From Amphimedon queenslandica (taxonomy: Eukaryota; Porifera; Demospongiae; Haplosclerida; Niphatidae), in NCBI RefSeq assembly GCF_000090795.2, contig NW_003546597.1, forward strand, positions 28,133 through 92,132: a stretch of DNA of 64,000 nt, in the 5' to 3' direction. Position 1 is the stretch's first letter, and each line of letters opens with the position of its first letter. This document shows positions 1 through 11,257 of this stretch, one piece after another. The translations under genes and the position numbers were made by a program. The notes beneath the pieces are model-generated. The model worked only from the letters and a program-made list of their open reading frames with translations, searched no databases and was not told where the DNA came from.

Positions 1-69
1 TTATAAACTAGACTGATTACTACTGCAATACATGTCAATATATATACACACACATTTATAGCCACTCAC

Positions 70-776
70 TCTTCTGCCTCATAGCTCTCAATTGGTGCAA
101 CATAGTTACGTGGGATGTACCCCTCGCTACCGGTAGCCAGTGACCGTGCCATCCACCAGTCGCCCTCCAGTGGTCCAATGACCACTAGCCTCTCTCCTTT
201 CTGAAACGAGAGATCCTCTGCTGTTCTTGCCATGTACTTGAAGCGGGCAATGAATTTAGGACCTGATGAAGCGACGGACGAAGTGTTTTGATTGTTGTTA
301 CCAGAGAGAGACACTGTTGGCTAAAACAGAAAGGAAAATGATAATAATACATTGCTTTTCTCCCCTCTCATTATCTAAATATGCAATACACGTACATGCA
401 GGTTTACTATTATTATTATTATATAATTTCTATTTCCTTTCTCATGCTTACAGTTAGCTTTCATATATACATACTTTCAGCCTAAACTGTCTGATCATTT
501 GGTACAAATTGATACAGTATAGCTTTGAAATGGGGCCCATAATTAATGATACGAATACAAACACACGAACTCATCATACGCATAATGATACGACATTGAC
601 AAAATATTCAACCTTTTAATTAAGTTTACCTGCGGATTAGGATGATATCTGGCATCAACTCCACTTCCTACTATTCCTCCTGTTCCTCCTCCTCCTCCCC
701 CTACATTATTACCATCAGTTGTATTCTTGTTTGTAGTATTCTCGTCATTGGTAGCTTTACTGGCACAGCAACCCAT
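70..776 (-). CDS. Src-type non-receptor tyrosine kinase, N-terminal exons only (runs off the left edge)
   Basis: Two exons are visible: 776-630 (49 codons, phase 0, donor GTAAAC) and 320-70 (ends in phase 2 at donor GTGAGT). Exon 1 starts MGCCASK, a classic N-myristoylation signal (Gly2) with cysteines 3 and 4 available for palmitoylation, followed by an Asn/Thr-rich and Gly-rich unique region. Exon 2 holds a complete SH3 domain with the ALYDY-like stretch [13 protein letters not shown], the DWWMA tryptophan pair and the GYIPRNYV end. The apparent stop at 66-68 is read-through of the donor: the paralogue at 19.7-23.7 kb splits the same Asp codon (GA|T) before its SH2 exon. The SH2 and kinase exons must lie outside the window. 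Unlike the paralogue, this SH3 is not interrupted by an intron. The family is clear; which Src-group member it is cannot be told. Confidence 0.88.
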
Positions 777-2316
777 CCTCTATATATGTACTTCTCTCCT
801 TGTGCTATTAGGCCACACAGATATGAGCTTGGAGATATAGAAGAGCCACACAGAAAGTGAGAGTGTACCGGTTGGTTTATATTTGGTAAGTATAACAGTC
901 CTGTTGTAATACCTGAAGGAATGTAGTATGGGTCATTAGTCATGCAACATTCTTGTCCACTCCCACTAAGGCACACACATTATCCATTCACATTTTCATG
1001 TATAATATACATATACACAGAAATTAATGATTATTTGCATGTTGTTATAGAGAAAGTAGTAGTTAATATAGCAAGGCTGCAAAAGTCGTGGCAGCCATTT
1101 TGTTTGCTGGTGAATCCTACTTAGTAACTTTAATGCACACGATTGTTACTGTGCGTAGTAATGTAAAGAAAAGGATCAAGTAACATGTTGTAAAAGCCTT
1201 CCTATTCCCCTGGCAACCTACTCCATTATCAAAGCAACGCCACTGGTTGTACAGGGAATGCTCCTTAAATACATGTATGTACATACGTACATTGTAAGCT
1301 GTTTTTAGTTTGAGATTCACATTGCAATAATGAATAGACCAAATTATTGTATGACTATTTTTTCTTTTCTATTTCAATCTATTCACTACTTATAACAATG
1401 ATTGAAAAAGAATGCCTGCAGTTACTTTTCAAATACTATTTGAGAAGTGCAATGTGGCATGAAAAAACTCCCCAGCTAATGACACGTAAATACAATCAAT
1501 ATTGCAATGAATTAGGATAACTTAGGAGTGACAGCCAGACCCAAATTCCTAAGATTCATGTATACAACTCTGTTTATAATTATTAGTATTACTGATAGTG
1601 TTTTGAATATGCGATCCACTACGTGTCAATATTGTTAATAAGAACTAAAAGCTAAGTATCGTTTTCGTTGATATGACTGTAATTGGAATAAAATGAAATT
1701 TGAATAGTTTAATGAGCATACTAACAGCTGATTGTGTTGTGTACATAGTCTCTCTCTCTCTCTCTCTCCTTATTGCTTCATACGCACAAAGTTCTCAAGC
1801 ACAAAATGATAAACATTCACTACCTCCTTGTGAAGCATTACAGTTGACTGACACATTCATTAGGTGAACAAATGTACACTTTAATAAATATGTGCTATAA
1901 TAAGGACTCATTATAAAACACTACAATGAGGTCTTGCAGTATTCTAACGATGTAAGTTTTGTATTTGAGATTTAGATTATATTAAAAATTTTGGGCAATA
2001 TTTGAATAATATATCAAATAAACAAACGAAGCTCACAGTGTATACATGTATTTGGAATATTCCAATAATCACCGGCAACAACAACAAAAACACATTTTAC
2101 GTTGCCAGGCATAAAAATACAATTACTTGCAACGTCATTATTGTGCATACATGTAATCAAACATTTTTTTAAATGCAGCATTAACAAGAAGCATTTATAG
2201 AATCTATAGTGTGCTGACATCTACTAATTAGATGTTGTATAACACTTGAATACAAACTATGTACACTTTTTTGAGAGGTTCCTAGACTTAATGGACAAGT
2301 ACATGTATATGCACTA
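777..2316. other. Noncoding upstream region of the left Src-type gene
   Basis: I see no credible gene here. The stretch next to 776 presumably holds the 5' UTR and promoter of the minus-strand kinase. A (CT)n tract lies near 1749-1767. Open frames here are short and without recognisable motifs. Confidence 0.5.
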
Positions 2317-2521
2317 CCGTATAGCGCTTCAATTTTGCGGAGCTAAAATTTCGCGGATTGACAAAAATCAATTTTTCGCGGAAATAATTTTTGCGGATTC
2401 GCAATGTTAGTGCCACACCTTTAATGGCAATTGAAATTTTAGTGGATCTTTAATTTCGCGGTTTCATGCTAACCGCAAAAATAGCGAAAGTTTAGCTCCT
2501 CGAAAATAAAGCACTATACAG
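2317..2521. mobile_element. MITE with imperfect terminal inverted repeats and TA target duplication
   Basis: The left end reads CCGTATAGCGCTTC and the right end GCACTATACAG, and the imperfect inverted repeats continue to about 33 bp (AGCTAAA at the inner edge). TA dinucleotides at 2315-2316 and 2522-2523 flank the element. The interior carries repeated TTTCGCGG / TTTTGCGG motifs. There is no coding potential. At about 205 bp it nearly matches the 208-bp TA-flanked element at 18438-18645, so the two may share a Tc1/mariner-type mobiliser; that link is inference. Confidence 0.65.
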
Positions 2522-2523
2522 TA

Positions 2524-3320
2524 TATACACATGTAGTGCTTGTCTGACACTTTTGTGGTTCTAATACAACAGCTAAATGAATGGGGCATGCTTATCCAAT
2601 GCTTAGATGAAAGAATGAGTCTATTTCATTGGTTATCTGCCTTCAAAACATTCATTCATCTTTTCTTTCAAAACAACCATTTTAAATTGCCAACATAAAC
2701 AAGATTAGAATTTGGGAGAGCATAGGAGAGATAGGAGGCAAAAAATTAGGAGAAGAGAATATTTGCTAGTATACATTTAATAGTCAAGAGTATTAGGAGA
2801 ATTTACTGAATGTACAGGATTCCTTTAATGGAGGATATGATAAGGATATGGTGAGGAGTGGATACAGCAAAAAGGAAAAAGTTGTAAGAAGATAAACAGC
2901 AGCAAAAACAAACAGAGGTACCACAAACCACAATAGACATAAAATAAACCTACCACAATTATATTACTGGTGCGACCAACACTGCACTGTAGGATAGAAT
3001 AGAGGCTCCTTTGATGAACGCACACTAGTGGATATAGAGGAGTAGGTTAATGAGAGATGGGGGTACTGCAGTAGAAAGACAGAGCCAGAGGTCAGAGAGG
3101 GAGAGAAGATACGTGCTACTGCAGAGATAGTGTAGGGCAGTACGAGCAGGAAACTATCATCCCACACACTGAAGAATGCAACACGTTATAGAGGAGAGAG
3201 GGAGAGAGAAAAGGAGGAGATTTGAGCAACAAACCGGATCCCCATTGCAGCAATAGGGTGTGGCTCGTAGTAGGCGTGGCTCTGTTCAGCCCCGCCTATA
3301 ACTATCATGGCTGTGTAATT
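2524..3320. other. Intergenic stretch upstream of the TMEM86-like gene
   Basis: No gene is supported. The segment 3185-3300, with purine-rich tracts and GGCGTGG boxes, may be the promoter/5' UTR of the plus-strand membrane-protein gene. Hydrophobic minus-strand frames at 2825-3167 show no family resemblance. Confidence 0.4.
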
Positions 3321-4785
3321 ATGATCATACATGTCATCAAAAATTTGTTTTCTGAAAATTCTCAATTTGAAAACAGTTCAGGTGGAGAGGAAAGCATTGG
3401 AGGAGGATTTGATTTAGATCTAACTCTGGACATGATCTTGCTTGTTGCTTTTGTTCTCTTGTACCTGCTTCTGGCAATCCTGTATCTTTGGGTCGGTGTG
3501 AATCATGACAAAATTCAAATTAAATTGACATTAAAGTGTCTACCATTGATCTCATTAATACTGTGGTATACAATACAGTGGAGTATAGGGGTCGGGCTGT
3601 GTGAGGAGGCAGTTAGAGGAACAAGAGGCGAAAGTAAGTAACAGTTGTATATCTATGATAGATAGATCTAGTACTTTCATAATCTTATGCAAAATTTCCA
3701 CATTTGATATTTTGGGCATGTGCTGTATATTCCTAATTTTTAATACCCCTGACTTTAATAGTGTACGGTTGGTAATTTTTGTGGAGTATTAATTTCGTTA
3801 ATTTCACGGTTCATTTTTATCCATGAAATTTTAATCCCAATCACCTACACATGAAAACTAATTAACGGGCCATGCAGAACCAGTGCAGAGCTCTAACTAC
3901 TATTTCCAAGCCAGTGAGGGAGCCAGAGTCTTTGTCTATTGCTCCATGCTCCACTATAAGCCATGCATTGGAAGCTAGTGCTGTAGATCCAAGTGAAAAG
4001 AAGTTTGTTATCTGCCAGCTACGAATATTTGTACCCACGAATATTAGCTTTTAAGGAAATTTTGGAGAAAACACGAAATATCGGACTCTTGAAAATTACC
4101 AATCATACAGTGCTTTGTGAGATTAATGTTATGAAATTTATTCTCCACCTAATTCATATTTTATCTTGAAAGCTTCAAAAATTGCATTAAAATTTAATGG
4201 TTGTATTTCTTCTATCCTCCCTCTCACTCTCTCCCACTCTCCACAGGTTGGTATTTTTACCTCACACTCTTTGCTCTCATAGCATCAGTAATAGGTGATG
4301 CACTACTCAACATTCGTGTCGTCTCTCCACTGGGTATTATATCATTTGGCATAGCCCAAATACTGTTTTCAATCATATTCGGAGCACAAGGTTTTCCTGG
4401 TTCAACATGGCTGGAGGTGATCCTTCTCCTATTGCTTGTAGCTGGGATTTGTTTGGGAATTTTTCTTGCCATACGCCAAAAACTTAATGCCCTATTCAAG
4501 GAGCATTTTAATATTGGGATACTTGTCATTGTTGGGTTTTATTTCTCAATGATAGCCACCATGCTGTGGACTGCTCTACTTCTTCATGTTACTGTGGGCA
4601 CTCTTCAATCTTTCTTTGGTTTGGTTGGTGGCGCTTTATTCTTCATCTCTGATCTTTGTATCTTGCTCTCTGGGATCTATTCCTCTCATTGGTTCTTTAA
4701 GAATAGGATTAGCGTCATGACGACATATTATATAGCTCAGTTTTTTATTTCTATATCAGTTTTATTGTTGTGTTCAGATTTTTAA
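3321..4785 (+). CDS. TMEM86: TMEM86/YhhN-family membrane protein (lysoplasmalogenase-like)
   Basis: There are two coding exons, to 3633 (donor GTAAGT, phase 1) and 4247-4785 (acceptor CCACAG). The product is highly hydrophobic, with about eight predicted membrane segments. Stretches diagnostic of the TMEM86/YhhN family appear in order: LKCLPL, SVIGDALL, GALFFISDLCI and TTYYIAQ. Vertebrate TMEM86A/B hydrolyse the vinyl-ether bond of lysoplasmalogens in the ER; the same activity here is inferred. In-frame ATGs lie at 3222, 3321 and 3432. Starting at 3432 gives 246 residues, close to the vertebrate length, while 3321 adds an acidic leader and 3222 runs through GC-rich sequence that looks like promoter. 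The start is therefore uncertain. The single intron (3634-4246) contains a small inverted-repeat element. Confidence 0.8.
3761..4113. mobile_element. Inverted-repeat element inside the TMEM86-like intron
   Basis: The left end GTGTACGGTTGGTAATTTTT is matched, with mismatches, by the inverse of AAAATTACCAATCATACAGT at the right end, and ATTTCGT / ACGAAAT pairs follow inside. There is no coding potential. The exact ends and target duplication are unclear. Confidence 0.5.
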
Positions 4786-5081
4786 TCTCAATTATCTCAT
4801 ACGTAGATCTCTATGATCATTTGCATATTTTTTTAGAAATTAATTTAATAGTGATAATAACTTTTGAAATCTTCCATTGCTATCACTAAAAGCCAAGTAT
4901 TGTAATTTTAACAAGTGCTGTGTAATTCCCGGCAGATTACGCGGGTTGATCCAGCAATCCCCGCCTCCTTGTGGTTACTATGGCGACAGCAATGAAAACA
5001 AAATGGCGGATGATAAGGTAAGACGGTGGAGAATTGCTTCAGCATTTTGAGGAATGCTGACACGTGTGCATTGAACGAGCG

Positions 5082-6111
5082 ATGGAAGAAGGCAAAAGAA
5101 AAGATAAGGTCTCTCATGAGAGAGGAAAAATCACTCAAACTTTTGGAGAAATTACTTTTAATTCAAACTTTGACTCTGGTAAAGTGATAGCACATTTTGA
5201 TCTTATTTTGTACATTTATATACATATTTTATGTAAAATTATTTGTTCTGCCTGTTCTCCTTCAAAAATTGATATTACATGTATATGTATATATACATGT
5301 ACATGTTTATGTCTTTACTGTCTTTTTTTTGGTTCACAGGTAATCTTGACCGAATTGAGATAGTTGTGACTCCGCCCGATGGCCATAAGCTCAACGAGTT
5401 CAATTTGTGGACAGCACCAGATTGTGCTGGTACCAGATATGAGAACGGGAACAGATCCTGGTTCTATTTCAGTTTAGCTACTGGTCCTAATTACAATGGG
5501 AAAACAATCAAGTGAGTGGGTGGTTATAAAAATATGCATTTTTACATTTTCGAGTAACTTAAATATTTTAAAATCAATTTTTGATCAGAAGATATAAAAA
5601 ATGTATGTGTACCAGAAAAAAATTATAAAAACAGCCAGAAGTCTTGGAGTCATTATTTGAGAAAATACCATGTATAGGGTACTTTCTCAAATTTTAGAAC
5701 AAATTTAAAAATTCACAAAAAATAAAATTTTGATTGGAACTTGCTCTATGCTCAAACTTTCTACACAAGTCTGGCCTATAATTGCAGCTATTAGAAGCTA
5801 CTTGTATATGTATATGTACTGTATATTCACATACATGTAAATTATTTGTTTTATATTTTGTTAGAATGACAATTAAGAATCTCAATAAGCAATCAAGGCT
5901 TTATCAGCAGGGGCTTACCCCTCTTATCAAGATTCTACCTAGCAAAGGATGGGAGAGAATGAGAGACAGACCAGAATGGCAGGTATAATAACTACATGTA
6001 AAATAATAATAATAATGATAATAATAATAATTAATAAACACGAGTGCCAAGAACAAAGTTTATTTGTTATAAACAGATGTGTTCCAATTAATGTAATTGT
6101 GTGATTTATGA

Positions 6112-6154
<43 letters not shown>

Positions 6155-9100
6155 GTAATAATAAGCATTAATTGATGATGATAATGATTATAGTGCAAGC
6201 ATGTGCTAGATAAGCCTTACTAGTTACTACTCTATCATTTACATGTACATGTACATGTATTTGTTAAAATTTCATGTACATGTATACATGTATGTACATT
6301 GCATATCTTATCATTATGTAGGTTGTCGACAATTGCATGGAGCTGTCATTCACATACACTCCACCAGAAGGAAGGAAGATGACAACTTACTTCTCATTCT
6401 GCTATCCTTTCTCTTACATCGACTCACAGAAACACCTCTTCAAAATAGAGCAGAAAGTATCACGAATGCTAAATGCCTCCTCTCCCCCTCCCTCTCCCCC
6501 TCTCTCCCCTTCCTCACTCGGCGAAGATGCAATTTATTATCATCGTGACCTCCTTTGCAAGTCGCTTGATGGACTCCGTGTTGATCTGCTCACTGTGTCT
6601 TCACATAAAGGCATCGCTGTGGAAACAGAGCCACGCCTCTTTGGGCTGTTTCCTGATGAGAGTCTCCCAACTGCTAGACAATTTAGAAATAAGAAAGTGA
6701 GAAAAGATCATTTATACATGTACATGTACATGTACATAGATATACGGGGGTGTACATGTATGTAACATCAAGGGAACTACTCTTGGTAACATGTACATTT
6801 ACATGTACATGTACATGTAAATGTACATGTACATGTACATGTCATTCTCATAATCAAAATCAAGAGTCCTTAAATTCAATGTAATATTATTTTTAAAATA
6901 ACATGATATTATTTTTAAAATAACATGATATTATTTTGTCTATCATGAAAGCTTTAATAATTATTTTCAAGCTTTTGTTTCTATTGCCTCTCTGTTTCCA
7001 GATTGTAATCATAACCAGTAGAGTCCATCCTGGTGAATCCCCAGCTAGTTATGTCTTCAACGGGTTCCTGGATTTTCTCTTACGACAGGACGACCCCCGG
7101 GCCCAAGCACTCCTCTCGAATTTCGTTTTCAAACTGGTTCCAATGATCAACCCTGACGGCGTATCAAGAGGTCATTATCGTACTGATTCACGTGGTGTTA
7201 ATCTCAATCGTGTTTACCTTGATCCTGATCCTAATATTCATCCGTCAGTATATGCTATACGCCAGTTGATCCTATACTATAATAACAATGGTGGTGGGGG
7301 AGGGAGCTGCACTGAGTGTGAAGAGAACACTAGTGATGGAGAGAAAGTATCATCCTCACTCTCTTCATTATCCAGCCAAATCAGGTAGAGTACATGTACA
7401 TGTACATGTAAATGTAAATAAACCATTATACTACTAACGTAAACCATGTAACAATGTACCATATATGTACATGTGCATAAACCATGATAATAAATAGTGC
7501 ATACATGTACAACTAGCGTAAACCATGTAATACCATACATGTACATGTACATTTTCAATTCATGCACAATACACGCTGTTCGTATACATGTACATGTACA
7601 TGTACAAATGTACTGTAGATATGGCATGTACAGTTTTGCCAATTTGTACATGTATTTTTTAATGCTTTAAAACAATTGCATTGTAAAATTTAAAAACTGC
7701 AAAAGCCGTACAATTTTTTACCTACACGTATTTAATGGTATTAAAAATAATAAAAAATAAGTAAGTAACCCAAATACCACCTTAACCATAATGTTCATTA
7801 TTCTCTAGTTCCACCATCCCTTCATTCACTAGTCAAAGTGTTAGCGATGAGTCGCATCCATCAGATCAACCACACCCACCAAATGAGCCATGCCCACAAG
7901 ACAAACCACACCCACCCACTAAAGACTCCTCGTCACTCAAGTCAGAGTCCCGTTCCACTCTCACCTCCAAACCTCAGGGAGGAAGTGTTGCTCTTTACGT
8001 TGACTTACATGCCCACGCAACCAAACGAGGCTGCTTCATGTACGGCAATCATTTCAAAGACCCGAGTGACCAGTCGGAGTGCATGTTGCTTCCAAAACTC
8101 GTGTCCCTAAACTCGGCTCATTTTGATTTCGAGCACTGCCTGTTCTCCGAGAGGAACATGTATGCTGCCGACAGGAGGAACGAAGGAGGTGGGACGACCA
8201 AAGAAGGAAGTGGGCGTGTCGCTCTTTATAAAGCAACCGGCCTAATACAATGGTAAATACACGTACATGTATGTATATGCATGTACAGTACATGCACTTA
8301 AATGTTTTTGTTTTTTTTAAATTTCATGAAGATAATATTGTCACATATACACGTACATGAGTTAAAAATTGACAAGTAAATGTATTACATTGTACAAATG
8401 TATAATAGAACAGAATGTAGTATACAGTATTTGGTACAGTATACAGATTACATGTACCTTTATAATAATAATTATTATTATTACATGTATATGTACTTAT
8501 TATTTTTTGTAGTTATACGTTAGAATGTAATTACAACAGTGGGCGTATAGTGAACCAGTTGACTCCTGCTCCTATGGACACTGGTAGAGCCACTCCTCCC
8601 AGTGAAGGATCACTCATACCACACAAACTGACATCAAAGGACTTTGAAGAGGTACAGTACATGTACATGTACTGTACAGGCACTAGATGACATTTTGTAT
8701 TATTTTTAAATAAGCGTAAACTAAATAAATTTGCATGTACCAGTAATCTACATGTACATGTATGTACATGTATGCATTGATGAAAATAATTGGATTTATA
8801 CATGTACATGTATTTTTAGATGATCAATTTTGTAGTCAAAAATTGATTGACACACTCCTACATGTGCATGTAAATGTTTAGTATACATAGCACAAAGACA
8901 TCAAAAAATTAAGTTGAGTTGACATGTACATGTACTTTTTGGGAAAAAAAGCATGTATAGTATAGTATAGTACATGTATAGTACTTTCTTGTAGTACTTA
9001 TCAGGGGCCTAGGCAGGATTTTTGGAAAGAGGGGGCAAGCAATGCCGCACGCAAAGCGCGCCGTGAAATTTTGCGGAACCACGCCCTTTTAGGGCATGGT

Positions 9101-11209
9101 GACACCTATTTTTCAATATGGCGGACTTTAAGAAAGATCATAGGCAACGTTAAATACCTTTTCAGCTTTATAATGGCATCATAGAAGGACTGATTTAGCC
9201 TTTTCCTTTCATATGTAAGTTGTAGAACAGCTTTTCCTTCCAAAAGTAGCTTATTATTACGTTAATTTTAAATTTTGATTTTAAAAAAGGGGGGCATTTG
9301 CCCCCCTTGCCCCCCCTGGCTACGCCCCTGCTTATACTCTCTCTCTCTTTTGTCTACAGGTTGGTAGAGGATTAGCCATTGGTCTATTGGACCTGTACCA
9401 GCTCAACCCTTGGAGCAGAATACCTACCAGTGAACACTCAACACTAGCTGGGATTAGGAACTACCTTCATCAAAAGATACTCAATGATAGAAGGAAAGGA
9501 GGAGGAGATACTAGCAGCTTTAAAAGATACAATAATAGAATTGATAGGAAGTATGTGTTGTACTTGCATAGCAATACACAACGTACAGTATTAATTGTTG
9601 TTGTATTTCACTACATGTACAAGCATACATACACATGTATGCGACATATAATTATTTAAAATGTACATGTACATATACATTTTCATGTACAATATACATG
9701 TACACATGTATGCAGGGCCCACAAATCATGTTACATGTAATTGAGTTAAAAAAGGATGCGACTGGGACAAGCACTACAATAATAGACATGGCTTTTGGAA
9801 TAACTTTAAAAATTCATAAAAAGTTTAATTTTGATCGGAATCAGCTAAAAAATAATTTCCATAGAGCATATGAACATGTACATGTATTAGAAAAACTATT
9901 GAAATAAAAAAATTAAAGAGTTCTCTAAAAATTTGTCAAATTTCCAAGACACTTTAAAAACCACTGAAAAGAACCTGCATGAGCACTATACCAAAAATAT
10001 TATGGGAAACCCTATGTATACATGTGTGTGCATAACTACACTGTATGTGTATGTGTATTTGCAATGTCAGACATTTTTGTGGCTTCTGATTATTTGGTAC
10101 AGAAAAATGAAATTTTGCTATAATTAAAATTAATAAGTACAATGTACTTTCCTTTTCAAAACTACGTAATGAATTGTTTATGCCATTTTACATGACCATA
10201 CCTGTGTACAGTACATATGTGCTTAAGTGCATGTACATGTACATGTATTTAAAATGATAATTTTATTGTACATTTTAGTCGTTCGTGTACAAAAAACAAT
10301 TCTTCAGAGTCTGTAGCTCCTCCCACTGCCCCTCCCCCTCCCATCCAGCCCAGTGCTATACCAGTAATAACTCTGATTAACGAAGAGGCAATAGGGAATG
10401 GGTGTGTCCTTAATTCCAGTAGCGGCACTAGAGTTGAAAGCTCGAAATATTCAGTGATGAGTAAGTATTAATCAAATGTGTGGGTGGGATGAACTACATG
10501 TACATGTACATGTAATGCAATAAACATGTACATGTATAGTGTTGTTAAATGCATTGCATATGTAGTACTGTATGTACATGTATGTTTATTATTTCTTATT
10601 TTTCTCTTATTTTTAAGTGTTGAATCGTCATTTCACTCTTCCTTCCTCAGCGAAGCTCCATCACCATGGCAACAAGGACAGCCCCCTTCTCTCTGCTAGC
10701 CTCCCCTCGAGACGTCAGCCTTTCATTTACCAAAAGCCGAGCACACCCTCCCCCATTCACCTACCCCTAGTACCCTTCACTCATAGAGTGAACCCTTACT
10801 TTCATCCACATGAAGGACTACTAATGATAGGGACATCCCCTCTTAGGACGGGGGAAGAACAGACTCAAAAAATGACCACTAAAATTACAAGTTTCCCCCA
10901 ACAAGGGGGCACGCTTGATTCTCCTTTTCCAAGAGGGGGCCGGAATTTGAAGCCATCCCCCCTGAGGCCAACCGAAGTGTTTTCAATCATGGGGCGGAAT
11001 TTGGGTCAGAGGCTGTACACCCGTTCGCTTGTTATTGATCGTTGCTCAGTCGATCAGCAAAACGTGGCAGAACAAGACACTGCATGTACATGTAACGGTA
11101 CGTGTAACTGCGAGGATGATGCTAAAAATAACGGAATAGAGAGAGGTGTGTCAACTAATGGCAGCTCTAGTAACAGTGTTAGTAAGAACTCACTTGGAAG
11201 AAAGAAGGT

Positions 11210-11257
<48 letters not shown>

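Noticed and set aside
66-68. Stop codon ending the left SH3 protein as a small adaptor
   Set aside because: The stop lies inside a GTGAGT donor, and the paralogue splices at the same GA|T codon into its SH2 exon.
2825-3167. Hydrophobic minus-strand frames that might be exons of an extra gene
   Set aside because: No start context, domain or convincing pair of splice sites; composition fits chance frames in AT-rich DNA.
3222-3320. Upstream ATG at 3222 as start of the TMEM86-like protein
   Set aside because: The added residues run through GC-boxed, promoter-like sequence and make the protein much longer than the family. Kept only as an alternative.
5003-5050. ATG at 5003 (MADDK) as the AGBL5 start
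   Set aside because: It meets a stop after 15 codons and the only nearby donor would need an intron under 60 nt with no clear acceptor. Treated as a possible upstream reading frame.
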